Source: Nemertoderma westbladi
Lineage: Eukaryota > Xenacoelomorpha > Nemertodermatida > Nemertodermatidae
Length of the DNA stretch: 48,425 nucleotides
Assembly: GCA_032718475.1 (NCBI GenBank)
Contig: JAUCBJ010006823.1
Location: 1 to 48,425, forward strand
Direction of reading: 5' to 3'
Numbering within the stretch: position 1 is the stretch's first letter; every line of letters starts with the position of its first letter. A program made the translations under genes and the position numbers. Positions 30,214 to 42,200 of the stretch are shown piece by piece. Below the pieces are notes generated by a model. It was given only the letters and a program-made list of their open reading frames with translations. It was not told the DNA's origin and made no database searches.

Positions 30214-32534
30214 TGTACGCCCCCCAAGGGTGATCTTCAGCAGTAAACCCGTCCACTCTGTTTCCCAAAGGAATGCATTTTCACCACCATGGGTGATCTT
30301 TCACAGTAAATCCTTCCACTCTGTTTCCCAAAGGAATGCCTTTTCACCACCATGGGTGATCTTCCACAGTAAACACTTCCACTCTGTTTCCTAAATGAAT
30401 GCCTGTTCACCACCACGGGTGATCTTCCACAGTAAACCCTTCCACTCTGTTTCCCAAAGGAATGCCTTTTCACCACCATGGGTGATCTTCCACAGTAAAC
30501 ACTCCACTCTGTTTCCTAAATGAATGCCTGTTCACCACCATGGGTGATCTTCCACAGTAAACACTTCCACTCTGTTTCCCAAAGGAATGCCTGTTCACCA
30601 CCACGGGCGATCTTCCACAGTAAACCCTTCCACTCTGTTTCCCAAAGGAATGCCTTTTCACCACCATGGGTGATCTTCCACAGTAAACACTCCACTCGGT
30701 TTCCTAAATAAATGCCTGTTCACCACCATGGGTGATCTTCCACAGTAAACACTCCACTCTGTTTCCTAAATGAATGCCTGTTCACCACCATGGGTGATCT
30801 TTCACAGTAAACACTTCCACTCTGTTTCCTAAATGAATGTCTGTTCGCTACCATTGGTGATCTTCCACATTAAACACTTCCACTCTGTTTGCTAAATGAA
30901 TGCCTGTTCACCACCACGGGTGATCTTCCACAGTAAACCCTTCCACTCTGTTTCCCAAAGGAATGCCTTTTCACCACCATGGGTGATCTTCCACAGTAAA
31001 CACTTCCACTCTGATTCCTAAATGAATGCCTGTTCACCACCACGGGTAATCTTCCACAGTAAACCCTTCCACTCTGTTTCCCAAAGGAATGCCTTTTCAC
31101 CACCATGGGTGATCTTCCACAGTAAACACTTCCACTCTGTTTCCTAAATGAATGCCTGTTCACCACCACGGGCGATCTTCCACAGTAAACACTTCCACTC
31201 TGTTTGCTAAATGAATGCCTGTTCACCACCATGGGTGATCTTCCACAGTAAATCCTTCCACTCTGTTTCCCAAAGGAATGCCTTTTCACCACCATGGGTG
31301 ATCTTCCACAGTAAACACTTCCACTCTGTTTCCTAAATGAATGCCTGTGCACCACCACGGGCGATCTTCTACAGTAAACACTTCCACTCTGTTTCCCAAA
31401 GGAATGCCTTTTCAACACCATAGGTGATCTTCCACAGTAAACAATTCCACTCTGTTTCCTAAATGAATGCCTGTTCACCACCACGGGTGATCTTCCACAG
31501 TAAACCCTTCCACTCTGTTTCCCAAAGGAATGCCTTTTCGCCACCATGGGTGATCTTCCGCAGTAAACACTCCACTCTGTTTCCTAAATGAATGCCTGTT
31601 CACCACCATGGGTGATCTTCCACAGTAAACACTTCCACTCTGTTTCCTAAATGAATGTCTGTTCGCCACCATATTGGTGATCTTCCACATTAAACCCTTC
31701 CACTCTGTTCCCCAAAGGAATGCATGTTCACCACCATGGGTGATCTTCCACAGTAAACACTCCACTCTGTTTCCTAAATGAATGTCTGTTCACCACCACG
31801 GGCGATCTTCCACAGAAAACACTTCCACTCGGTTTGCTAAATGAATGTCTGTTCGCCACCATTGGTGATCTTCCACAGTAAACCCTCCACTCTGTTTCCC
31901 AAAGGAATGCATGTTCACCACCATGGGTGAACTTCCACAGTAAAACCTTCCACTCTGTTTCCCAAAGGAATGCCTTATTACCCCCATGGGTGATCTTCCA
32001 CAGTAAACCATTCCATTCTGTTTCCTAAACGAATGCCTCTTCTCCACCATGGGTGATCGTCCACAGTAAACACTCCACTCTGTTTTCTAAATGAATGCCT
32101 GTTCACCACCATGGGTGATCTTCCACAGTAAACCCTTCCACTCTGTTTCCTAAATGAATGCCTCTTCTCCACCATGGGTGATCGTCCACAGTAAACACTC
32201 CACTCTGTTTTCTAAATGAATGCCTTTTCACCACCATGGGTGATCTTCCACATTAAACCCTCCACTCTGTTTCCCAAAGGAATGCCTGTTCACCACCATG
32301 GGTGATCTTCCACAGTAAAACCTTCCACTCTGTTTCCCAAAGGAATGCCTTTTCACCACCATGGGTGATCTTCCACAGTAAACCCTTCCATTCTGTTTCC
32401 TAAATGAATGCATGTTCACCAACATGGGTGATCTTCCACAGTAAACCCTTCCACTCTGTTTCCTAAATGAATGCCTCTTCACCACCATGGGTGATCTTCC
32501 ATAATAAACCCTTCCACTCTGTTTTCCAAGTTAC
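30214..32534. repeat. 63-bp minisatellite, about 37 units, two alternating subtypes
   Basis: The unit contains CACCACCATGGGTGATCTTC, CACAGTAAACACTTCCACTC and TGTTTCC. Two subtypes, CCCAAAGGAATGCCTTTTC and CCTAAATGAATGCCTGTTC, alternate over long stretches, so the evolving unit is often a 126-bp dimer. On the minus strand the unit reads open (PMVVKRHSFGKQSGRVYCGRS), giving frames up to 225 codons, but 62-bp units break the frame repeatedly. I regard it as non-coding. Confidence 0.9.
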
Positions 32535-32627
32535 CATGGTTCTCATTTATCGACCAGCAAAAGATGAAAACCTCTGTAGAGCTAGTCTGCAGCATTTAAA
32601 GTCCCGTGCCAAAACAGTAAAAAAAAA

Positions 32628-32700
32628 TGCGTCATCCAGGGATCGAACCTGGAGCCTCCTGAATGTAAGCCGAGATTGTTAACAATAAATTAAGCTGCTG
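32628..32700 (-). other. tRNA-derived remnant with intact T-arm (B box)
   Basis: The minus strand has GGCTCCAGGTTCGATCCCTG, giving a perfect 5-bp T stem (CCAGG/CCTGG) and a B box, then GATGACGCA and a T-run like a Pol III terminator. No matching D-arm or acceptor 5' strand is visible, so it is a decayed tRNA or SINE piece, not a working tRNA. Confidence 0.5.
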
Positions 32701-32751
32701 CTTAGTCTATGAATTGAATATGAAAATATGAATAATGGATTGAAAACTAAC

Positions 32752-33005
32752 CTTTTAGTAGAATATGTATTTAGGTGTAACACACGTAGTTTATCTGTGT
32801 AACCATTACCATCTTCATCTTTACCCCACCCAAGCGCAATGCTTGTAGAGCCTTCAGGTACTATCACATCTTGGCAATCATTTGTAATCATAATAGGAAT
32901 TGGTCTAATTTTGTCATTAAAAACCAATTCTTGTTCCAGTTCAAGCAAAGCTATATCGTAAAGAGGTGAGTTCGTCGAGCGATATGCTTCGTGTATTATA
33001 ATTTG
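32752..33005 (-). CDS. Serine protease, exon with catalytic Asp
   Basis: The exon encodes QIIIHEAYRSTNSPLYDIAL and continues LLELEQELVFNDKIRPIPI, then IALGWGKDEDGNGYTDKLRVL, the classic Asp-containing block followed by the GWG turn of chymotrypsin-fold proteases. The donor AAAAG|GTTAGT has GT at 32751-32750. Two acceptors are in the right phase: TTAAG at 33006 (254-bp exon, loop length closer to the family) and the better pyrimidine-rich TTTTTTCAG at 33048 (296-bp exon with 14 more residues, YFWSREWFILVYIK). I prefer the shorter one on length; transcript data would decide. Confidence 0.8.
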
Positions 33006-33274
33006 CTTAATATAAACCAATATAAACCATTCACGACTCCAAAAATACTGAAAAAATAAGATTATTTTTTTAATGTCATAATATTTACAATATAAATTAG
33101 ACACTTACCAATCTGACTTGCGACTACTCTCGACACGATGAAAGCATGGCTTATGGCCTATATACGCCTATTTATCGAAATGGCCAATCTACAATAACAA
33201 ACAAATGTAATCTCGCGGGTAGCTTTACCAGCTGTACAGCAAGTGTTTAACACAATTATTTTATATCCACATAC

Positions 33275-33455
33275 ATAAGGAGTATACATTCTTCTTCCAG
33301 TGTAGTCATCACCATACAGGTAGTGTCTCCCTGGGTGCACGCGTATCTCATTTAACCGATCTTTATAATCGTCCACACAATGGGCTGCTGTTAGAATCCA
33401 CTTGGATGTGATTACAGATCCGGCGCAAAAGTGTTCCCATTCCCACAGTAAACTC
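33275..33455 (-). CDS. Serine protease, exon with catalytic His
   Basis: The exon encodes SLLWEWEHFCAGSVITSKWI followed by LTAAHCVDDYKDRLNEIRV, the catalytic His with its flanking disulfide cysteines. The donor is CTTAT|GTATGT (GT at 33274-33273), phase 0. The acceptor is placed at GATACAG before 33455, with a weak pyrimidine tract. Signal peptide, propeptide and activation site must lie in exons upstream (higher coordinates); I could not find them before copy C begins at 35789. Confidence 0.8.
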
Positions 33456-33479
33456 CTGTATCTTTTTATTGATACCTAA

Positions 33480-33673
33480 TTAGAAAAAGTCAACCCAACA
33501 ATTTCCATTTACTCCCTCTACTGCAGGAATTATCATTTTTTAGTCAAATGTTTTTTCACGCAAAAATTGGTTAAAAATATAAAAATTAAAATAAAACTAT
33601 TATTATAATTTTTATATTATTATTAGACATTAGATATTATATATTATATATACATAGATATTATATATATTAT
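33480..33673. other. AT-rich spacer with microsatellite
   Basis: TATTATTA and ATATATTA runs lie just before the truncated LINE at 33674. Any 5' exon of the protease would be farther upstream. Confidence 0.4.
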
Positions 33674-34830
33674 TAGAAATTTGAAGAGTTATCAAAAAAG
33701 AAAGACAGGAATCTGGCTGTTATCTTTGTTGACTTCTTCAAGGCCTTTGATTCAGTCTCTCGCTCACGTATGTTCAGCATACTTTCATTATATGGGATTC
33801 CTGATGAAATTATTGCAGCAATCAGATCAGTATACGATGGTTCGACAACATTTGTGTCTACTGTTGACGGTGACACAGAACCATTTGAAGTGTTATGGGG
33901 CGTCCTCCAGGGAGACACACTTGCACCATTCCTGTTCATAATTGTGGTTGACTATGTTCTACGCATGTCCTTAGATCATCATAATGATGATGGGGTGATG
34001 ATAACTCCACCTACTGGCTAGTACTCTCAGATTCACTAGAGAGAGCCCAACGGCTCCTCAGCTCATTAGAACATGCTGCTTCTAGTGTTGGTCTTTTTAT
34101 TAGCTCCAGAAAGACCAAAATTTTGACAGTTAACTTTGAAAGTCGTCAGCAAGTCTCTGATCGGATGAGCATAAGCTCAAAAGATGGTATGCTTGAGCAT
34201 GTGGACGACTTCTGTTACCTGGGATCATGGATCCGGAAGTCAGGTGAGGACCTTCGAATACATAAGGGAAAGGCATGGGCAGCCTTGAATAGGCTTTCCA
34301 GGATTTGGAAGTCACAGAGAATTAATCGGAAACTTAAGGTCCGATTATTTAGAGCAGCAGTAGTTCCAGTACTCCTCTATGGGAGTCCATGCTGGGCGCT
34401 AACCGCTGAGGACACCAAATCTCTGGATTTCACATTCACAAGAATGCTACGCCGGGTTCATTGTGTCAAGTACAATGCACACATCTCCAACCAGACACTA
34501 TATAACATTGGAGGTGTCTCATTGGTTCCCCCAAGCTTGACACTAGAACAAAATCGCCTCCGTTTTGCAGGACATTGCTTTCGCCGTGAGGACCAACCAG
34601 TGCATAATCTTGTACTTTGGCAGCCTCATGGAGTGAATAAGCATGGTGGACAGCCCATGACTTTCTTGAGACGCATCTTATGGGACACTGGCCTTGAAGA
34701 TGCGGATGATCTAGCAAATGTCATGGGTGATAGGGAGTTGTGGCGGTGCAATTTTGTCGATAAGCCGGCATAGCATTCTTAAAAATGCAGCTGCAATGCA
34801 GCATGCCGATCCTAGTAGTAGTAGTAGTAA
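33674..34830 (+). mobile_element. LINE, 5'-truncated, RT C-terminal half with (TAG)n tail
   Basis: Frames in order: SRSRMFSILSLYGIPDEIIA and VLQGDTLAPFLFIIVVDYVL (33681-34021), a break with stops where the catalytic FADD block should be, then a clean 216-codon frame (34123-34773) with VDDFCYLGSWIRKSGEDLRI, YGSPCWALTAEDTKSLD and AGHCFRREDQPVHNLVLWQP. It ends in GCCGATCCTAGTAGTAGTAG. It is the same family as the copies at 18440-20167 and 22689-23900. Confidence 0.85.
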
Positions 34831-35140
34831 TTATTCAATTTTTTTTAAATCGCTATAATTCTAATGTTTTTTTACTCAATTCTAGAAGCTTTGAAAGTTT
34901 TTGTTGTTGAAATTTAATGATGGAAAATTGACATTATATTTAATGTGCTAGTTATAAAGAAATTATCAGAAAATTATGTGTTCAATAGTCTTTATGGGAA
35001 ACCTTCATTCGTCTCTCCCGCAATGCCAGCATCCCAGCTTCGGAACATATCGCTTTGATATCAGCACTATAATTAATTTATATTGTTATTCAAGTAAAAA
35101 AAATATAAAAAATATATTTTTACTCAATTCGCGTTATTTT
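34831..35140. other. Spacer
   Basis: AT-rich; nothing recognised. Confidence 0.3.
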
Positions 35141-35788
35141 ATGCTACACCATGCACGCTGCATTGGGCTTCCCAATTGTGGATTGCATGGTGGTGTCAAA
35201 ATATTTTAGTTATGCCAGCATAGCATCTCAATGTAGCAAGCCGATTTTAGTAGTAGTTGTATGTTGGTAAGCAAGTCTAAAATTGATACATACACTGATA
35301 TCTCATATCTCATAGTTTTTCCAAAGATACAACTCCCAAGAAGTATTATTTCAATACATAATACAGTATGGTGTGCTTTGCAGCATAGAGCACCGACATT
35401 ATCATCAAAAACAACATTACTGGTTTTAGGGAATCAGAAATCCATAGTTTGACAAGCTGAGTATGATATTTACCTCCTTTCGAAAAAGATTCCGGGATTA
35501 ATGTTGTTAATGTTAATTCGAGGTCCATTTCTAGGTTGAGCTGTGCCTCTCTTTGAGCCACTCTCCTTGGCCTCAGTCACAAAGCCAAGCCTAATTCCGG
35601 TTTCGCTTAGGATTGAAGCTGCACATTGAGATGCTATGCTGTCTTAACAAAAATATTGTAGCCACCACCATGCAATCCACAATTGGCATGCTCCATTGTA
35701 TTAATTAAGCTATGCGGGTTTATCGACAAAATTGCAACGCCACAACCCTCCATGACTTTCGCGAAATGTTCACCATCTTCAAGACCAG
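35141..35788. repeat. Inverted pair of LINE 3' ends
   Basis: The plus-strand block at about 35148-35255 (ATTGTGGATTGCATGGTGGT, then AGCATAGCATCTCAATG and a GTAGTAG tail) recurs inverted at about 35600-35710. The latter runs on into LINE coding nucleotides (CCATGACTTTCGCGAAATG) until cut at 35788 by the LTR of copy C. The 345-bp middle shows no recognisable gene. Confidence 0.6.
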
Positions 35789-37030
35789 TGTAAAAGCCTT
35801 TGCTGAATTGCCCCGTTATTTTTATTATCTCTTACATTAAAATACTCTGTAGTTGATTTAATAAGTGTAAGAGACCGTATTATTGCTGTATCGGTGTTTT
35901 TAGAGGATCTAAGACCTATTTCCTCCGTATGTGTACTGTGAAAGGCATATTTTATGATTCTATGGCAATTCGTGACGCAAAAGGGTGATAGCTACTCTTG
36001 AACAGTAGTTACTATGACTACGGTTAACAGCTGACATTCATACGTGTTGATTTCCTTTGTTCTACGGCGTCTCTCAGTTCAGTCAGCCAATGAGAGCGTT
36101 TTTGTGGCTCCTTGTACAGAAAATTTCCGAGAAATGACGCAATGCCTATGTGCAGTGTTTTCATTCAGTCTTGAGCCAAAGAAAGAACGGCTTGGAAGTA
36201 TTTTTGTGCTGTACTGCTTTTTAGTCGTACACTAGTAGGTTTAATTATAAAGGGCATATATCCTTTAACTGCAATTTAACATACCTGATGACTGCTGACT
36301 GATCATACATGCTGACTGCTGAAACATTGCAAACTCATAACAATCAGTGTTTTCATTGTTGTTTTATACTGCTATTTACCGTCAGTTCTTCATAATATGG
36401 TTGATGAATTATTATATTTGGAATAACGATAAACAACCCCGAAACCCAATGTTCTTGATATACCGAAGGTAAGAGAGAAGGGTTACAGATAAACGATTGT
36501 GACTTATGTTAAAGTGGTTTGAAGTGAATCTAATGTTATTTGATAGACCCTACATGAGTCAGCCTGTGTTCCTTTTATATGTGACTAAAATCAGTGAAGA
36601 TTGGCAGATTAGTGTGCAGTATTGTGCAGCATTGTGTATGAGTGAGTCTGTTAAAGAAGCAATTCCTAAAGAATGCGCCATATATGTGAATTATAATTAA
36701 GCCATATCGTTGTGAGTAGTTTAAGTCATAACTCTGTTTATAGATAAAGCGCCACGTCCTAAAGGAACTGTTAATATTACCGAAGGTGAATAATATTGTC
36801 AGAGATTATATAATACTGTCAGTCGAATAATACATTAGGCTTACATAGCAATAAAATTAAACCGTCGAACCCAATCTCCCGGGAATATCCAGCGGGTGAA
36901 TGGTCGCGCACGGATTGGTTTCGACTAGTGTAGTGAATCAAATACTTGTCATAGACTAAAAAGCGATTTATTATCTAGAAGACATTCTAATTTGGCGGGT
37001 TAAACTGCCAAAGGTCTGAAAGCGCGAACA
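35789..37030 (+). repeat. 5' LTR of copy C
   Basis: It starts TGTAAAAGCC and ends AAAGCGCGAACA, as the LTRs of copy A do on their own strand. Inside, AAGCGCCACGTCCTAAAGGA followed by ACTGTTAATATT and the GGCGGGTTAAACTGCCAAAG stretch match the A LTR, though the rest is diverged. It is 1242 bp, against 1259 bp in A. It interrupts a minus-strand LINE fragment ending at 35788. Confidence 0.75.
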
Positions 37031-37047
37031 TTAAAGGATATTGCTTC

Positions 37048-37066
37048 TTATTGCAGTAAGCAATAA
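37048..37066. promoter_or_regulatory. Hairpin beside the LTR of copy C
   Basis: TTATTGC and GCAATAA form a 7-bp stem around AGTAA. It is nearly the same sequence and position as the hairpin at 14664-14686 of copy A, while sequence on either side is more diverged. Confidence 0.55.
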
Positions 37067-37339
37067 AGTTAAAAGTACCGGTCAACCGGTACATCTGTAG
37101 GTCAGTAGGCCCAACTGCCAGAACCGGTACCAGTAGGCCTGACTACCTAACCACCCGGACCGGTACCTACAGCAGTACAGGTACAGCAGTATTATTCGAT
37201 TTTGATAATTATATACCAGTAGGCCTTAATAATTAATCAGGGACTGCAGCCCTGGTTTTTTATTGAGATTTCTACTTATTTCTGTCAAGTTTTATTTGTT
37301 TGTAGGCCAGTATTGAACAGAAGGCGTGTAAACCTGATC

Positions 37340-37913
37340 AGATTGTACAGACAATTTGTAGGCTGAGCTGTTGTCTGATTGCTGTTAAGTCCGAACGAAT
37401 TGCAGTGTGTGTAGAGCACTTGTCCGATTAAGTACGGTTAGGAAGTAGGGGCAGCAACGCTGTAAGGTAAACCCCCAACTAAAGAATAAGTCGCACTACT
37501 GGGTTAGAGCGCATACTCCCTAATCATTTCGGAGTCTGCATGTCCTGTAGTTTATTTAGGCTTGAGAGTAGTCTGCCATCGTTTAGTCTGTACTTTGTTT
37601 GTGTAAGTCTGTACGGGTAGCGTATAATTTTATTTAGATAATTTGTAGGCTGGATAGTTGTCTGGCTGTTATTAGGTCTGAACAGATTGCTGCGTGTGTA
37701 GATCATCTGTCCGATTAAGTACGATTAGGCAGTAGGGGCAGCGAAGCTGTAAGGTAAACCCCCGACTAAAGAATAAGTCGCACTACTGGGTTAGAGCGCA
37801 TACTCCCTAATCATTTCGGAGTCTGCATATACCGTAGTTTGTTTAGGCTTGATAGTAGTCTGTCAGTGTTCGGTCTGTATTTTGTTTGAGTAGTTTGTAC
37901 GCGTAGCGTAATA
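37340..37913. repeat. 287-bp tandem duplication in the leader of copy C
   Basis: AAAGAATAAGTCGCACTACT occurs at 37481 and 37768, with matching flanks (GTAAGGTAAACCCCC before, AATCATTTCGGAGTCTGCAT after). Limits are approximate. The period equals that in copy A. Confidence 0.7.
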
Positions 37914-39234
37914 TTTATTATTCAGAGTTTATGCGATTATTCGCAACATTCAAGTCCCTAAGTTTGTTCCTACAGTAATTGTGTTTGTTATACATACCGT
38001 TATAGTTAAATTAACCCCGGTACTACACGGGCTGCTCGGCGTAGGTAAAGACTGGTGATTTTGTGCATCGGTCACTCCAGCAGATGCCGTGGTTCTTTTA
38101 GCTGTTCAAGTATATTTAATTACTGATTATCTGTTATACAAGTACTCGTACCTAATTTAGGGTTTAGTGTACGGTACTTTCCGAAGTAATTATTGTAGGC
38201 ATTATATTTGTGTTGTAAAGTGGTTGATAGGCACATTCGATTAGCTCTATTAACTTCTAGGTAGGAACACTCCGTGATACATAACGTAGAACCTATAGCG
38301 ATACGGCTATAGGTCGTCAGGCGGTGGCATTTTCCTATCTAGACAACGCAGTGTATTTACTACTACTTATTATTTCAAATACCGTAGTACCCTGTCCGTG
38401 TAATAACCGGTTTTCTAACCCTTTGTTAGGCTGGTTTGTAGACTTCTTGTAAAATTACCCTAAAAATTCGTATTTGTGTTTTGTAAATTTTGTGTTTATT
38501 TAGAGATTGTAATCTCACCCGAATTGTACGTAATTTGTAGTATTAAGTAACTTAGGTAAATTAGAATTATTTGTTTTAGTGTCTTATAAGTAACACTTCA
38601 TTGAAAGTGCACCGCTTTGTGTAGTGATTACCCCCAGAAATAATAACATTTATTTCAAACATTGACAAAACCCATTAAAACGGGTATATATAAATTATAA
38701 ATCAAATCTAACGATTTATAAATAGTAGGCCTACCATATAACAATTAGGTCTCAATATCAGTTGGATTACTGCTCAAATAACGGTAAAAAGGTAAGTAAA
38801 GTAACAAAGTAACCCTAAAGTAACAGAAATTCAATTATTTGAAATAATTGATATACCGGTATTTACGATAGGCCTATTATCTTTATTTCTATAAATCTAG
38901 GCTGAAATTATACCGGTACTTGTAATTAATTCTATTTCAGAATTATATATCCTACAAACTGTAAGCTGTATACCGGTATTCCGATAGGCCTATTATATAT
39001 TTATATATATTTGTGCTAAAATTATACCGGTATTCTGTGATAAACCTAGTCTGTAATAATACTTATATAGTTATATATACTATAAGTATACCGGTATTCT
39101 AATATATTATATATATATCACGCTACACTGAGTAGCAGTAACGGTAATTAATTACTAGGCTAGCAGTTCATACTGAGTTACTAGACTTGCTTAGACTGTA
39201 ATACAGCAGTAGACATTCAACGGTATACATAGTC

Positions 39235-42200
39235 ATGTCTGATACTAAGCAGAACCTGTCAGACAGTTTATTAGATGTAACTATCTGCGACTCAGATAGA
39301 GACGTACAAACGTCTGGTCGTAAATCCAGTTCACCTCCCACTGTGAGGAAGGTCATCCCTCCAGTAGTAATAACAGAACCTAGGCTAGTCCAACATCGTA
39401 GGTCTATCATAGGCACTCGAGCTCAGGTCAAGCGGGACCAACAAGCAGCGGAACAGCAACAACCCGCTAGTCAAGAACTTATTCCTCAGCGGCCCAGCAG
39501 CTCCAGTAGTGAGGATACTGTAGAGCTGACACCCGAGAGCGGAGCAGAGATGACGGATGCGGTTTATACGGATCCCCTTCTCATCCTTCCTGCAGCCGTG
39601 CTCGCTGGGTTATTGATCGCGGTGGAAGAACACCAGATCGATTGGGCGAGAAGTCAACGGTCAACTAGAGATAACTACGCGGGATACACTAGTGAAGAAC
39701 TGAAGTCTATTGTCGAGTCGCAATGGAACTTCCCCGGACCCGGACTCCCGTTTGATTTATCAGAAGCTGCCTGGGAAGACATACACCGGATGGGAGTAGC
39801 CAAGGAAACCATCGATCCAGCTGTGTGGAAGAGGTCCGCAGCCGGATACGCACAGGGATTCTTCAGCTCTATGGAGCGAATAGAAAAACAACTTTTTCAA
39901 CAACCTCAAGGACCTCAAGAGCAGGGATCGCTGCTTTATCAAGTTAGAGAAAGAGTTCTGCGGATTAGGCTAATCTTATCCGCCTTTGAGGAGGCTTCTA
40001 AAAGAAGGCAAGACACGTCGTTGCAAGTTGCCGTAAAGACTTGGTTTCAACGGGTGAGTCGCCAGGTTCAAGGAGCAGCTCAGTGGAAAGCTCAGTTGGA
40101 GGAGCGCTCAACCCATGGAGAATCAACAGACGCTACTTTTTCCCAAGTGGAAAGTGAAGCGACGGCAGAGAAACCGCATAAGAGGGATGCCATTGACATC
40201 TATCTGTCAGACTATCAGCGTTTCGTAGGTGATGAAGAGTTGCGGAGAAGACTAGATGGGCTTAGCCCTAATAGTGAAGGAGCCCAGCGTGTGTTGGATG
40301 CAATTGATGTGGATAGGTTAGCGGCTAATCAAGCTAAATTCGATGAACAACTCCGCGTCGTTAAGGTCCAGGAAGAACAAGTAAAGAAAAAACGTATAGA
40401 AGACAGAAAGGCAGCGGCAGTAGCAGCAGCAGTGGCAGCTGCAGAAGCAGAAACAAAAGCGGCAGCGGCAGTGGCAGCGGCAGAGGAAAAAGCGGCAGTA
40501 GCAGCAGCAAAGGCAGCTGCAGAAGCAGAAACAAAAGCAGCAAAGGCAGCTGCAGAAGCAGAAACAAAAGCGGCAGCGGCAGTGGCAGCGGCAGAGGCAA
40601 AAGCGGCAGTAGCAGCAGCAAAGGCAGCGGCCGAAGCAGAAAGAAAGGCGGCCCTGGCAACAGCAGAGGCAGTGGTAGAAGCAGAACGGAGGGCATCTGA
40701 AGAGGCAACCCAACTAGAGTTGGAAAATCTTCAAGAGAGGCAAGACAACTTCAATAAACAGTTAACAGCTAGTAATATGCAGATGATGAGTCGATCTACT
40801 CCCAAAAGACAGGGGTATACATCATCTGAAGAAGGCGATACCACCGATACTGAAGGCAAAGGAAATAGATCTCGTTTAAGCAGACGTAAAAGAACATTCC
40901 ACCGTCAGAAATTGCCTGATTTGCCTCCAGTTGTTAGAAGGCAACTAAATAACACCAACTTAAGTAGTACAGAGCCCACAGACCAAATAATTAAAATAGA
41001 AAGACTCCCTACTATAGTAGATGAGCCTGAAATAATTAGGCCTGTTCTTGAAATCACCCCTTCGGTGATAGACATACCTGTGCTCCCTGAGACTACCTCT
41101 AAATTCCCTTTGCATAGCACTAAGCTACCTGTGCCCCGTAGAACTGCCCCGGATACAGTTCAGGTCCTGGACCCCGAGCGAATTATTCATAATTTGTCGC
41201 CCGTTGTCCCTCGTCCGCCCGCTACGACGTTGGCGGATCCCGTTTCGGCGGTTGATTGGGTGGACGAGAGACGGCGGGGGATGGATCTCCTGCTCGGGCA
41301 GTTGCAGGAAACTGTCCAGCAATTCAAGGGCACAGTAAGGGAAAGTAGACTAGAGTTGCAAGAAGTGCAGCAAAGTATCGCGCTAGAGCGCGATAAATTA
41401 GTAAATACTCAAAAGGGTATACCACCACCCTCTGTAACAATGTGTCAACCTGTTAGGTCTGAAGTATTGCATGCGCAAGGTGTGGAGCCTACACGCATAT
41501 ATACTGCTAGCGAAGTAGAAACTCCTATAGTGAACCCTATTAAGGGTAATTATAGACCTGTTGATAATGATATTCCCTATAGAACTGATCATAATCCGAG
41601 AAATTTATATACCGATAACTCGATATTAAATAGCACGATGGCCCAAGAAAGTTTTACGCGTCAAATGGCTAGAACCGAAGCCCGGCAAGCGGTAAAGGTT
41701 GGAGAGATCGTCAAGTTCAATGGAGATGAGATGAAATGGTTACCTTTTAATGAATATTACAAAGATAACATACAGAACTCTGTACTATCTAATGGAGAAA
41801 AACTGAGATACCTCATCGAGTGCTTGGAAGGATCTCCCAAGTTAATGGCGTTAAAGTTTATTGGACATCCAGACGGATTAAGACAAGTTTGGGACACGCT
41901 AAACATCAGGTATGGTAATAGGAATAATATCGCTAAGTATTTATATGCAAAATTAGTAGCGCCCAGAAAGTTCATCAGCAGCGGGATAATAGAGTTTTCC
42001 GATGAGATTCAAGAGATCTGTAGACAATTAGATTGGTTAGGTAAGTCTCATGAATACCAAAGTTCTATGGTCATTGGAGCTGTGGCTTCTACTTTACCGA
42101 AAGGTGGGGTAGGCACACGCTGGGATAAGAAAGTACTTTATATGATGGAACAACAACGACGAGACCCTACCATGGCTGATCTCATGTCATTCTTGGATGG

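Larger units (their letters stand above)
18365..32751 (-). other. 14.4-kb protease intron filled with repeats
   Basis: The Asp exon and the next coding exon are 14387 bp apart, yet splice sites and reading phase agree across the gap. The interval holds a LINE, a CGAC foldback repeat, LINE fragments on both strands, two minisatellites, an inverted Penelope-like pair and a Foldback transposon. If transcribed through, the pre-mRNA would contain long self-complementary segments. Confidence 0.7.
37031..39234 (+). other. Untranslated leader of copy C
   Basis: This is the counterpart of 14700-12445 in copy A with no long ORF. It contains the LTR-proximal hairpin (37048-37066), an ACCGGT-rich stretch (37075-37170), a 287-bp tandem duplication and an AT-rich 3' part with ACCGGTAT and TAGGCCTATT blocks. 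A strong 5' splice-site match, AAAAAGGTAAGTAAA, lies at 38788-38801 (GT at 38792). Confidence 0.6.

Noticed and set aside
30870-31547. 225-codon minus frame as a repeat-protein gene
   Set aside because: It is made only of 63-bp minisatellite units. Other units of 62 bp break the frame, and there is no start context, domain or flanking exon.
30214-32534. CRISPR-like array
   Set aside because: Units are directly adjacent without unique spacers, in a eukaryotic setting with introns and retrotransposons.
36044-36700. Short plus-strand frames inside the LTR of copy C
   Set aside because: They lie within the LTR, have no motif and are not matched in the LTRs of copy A.
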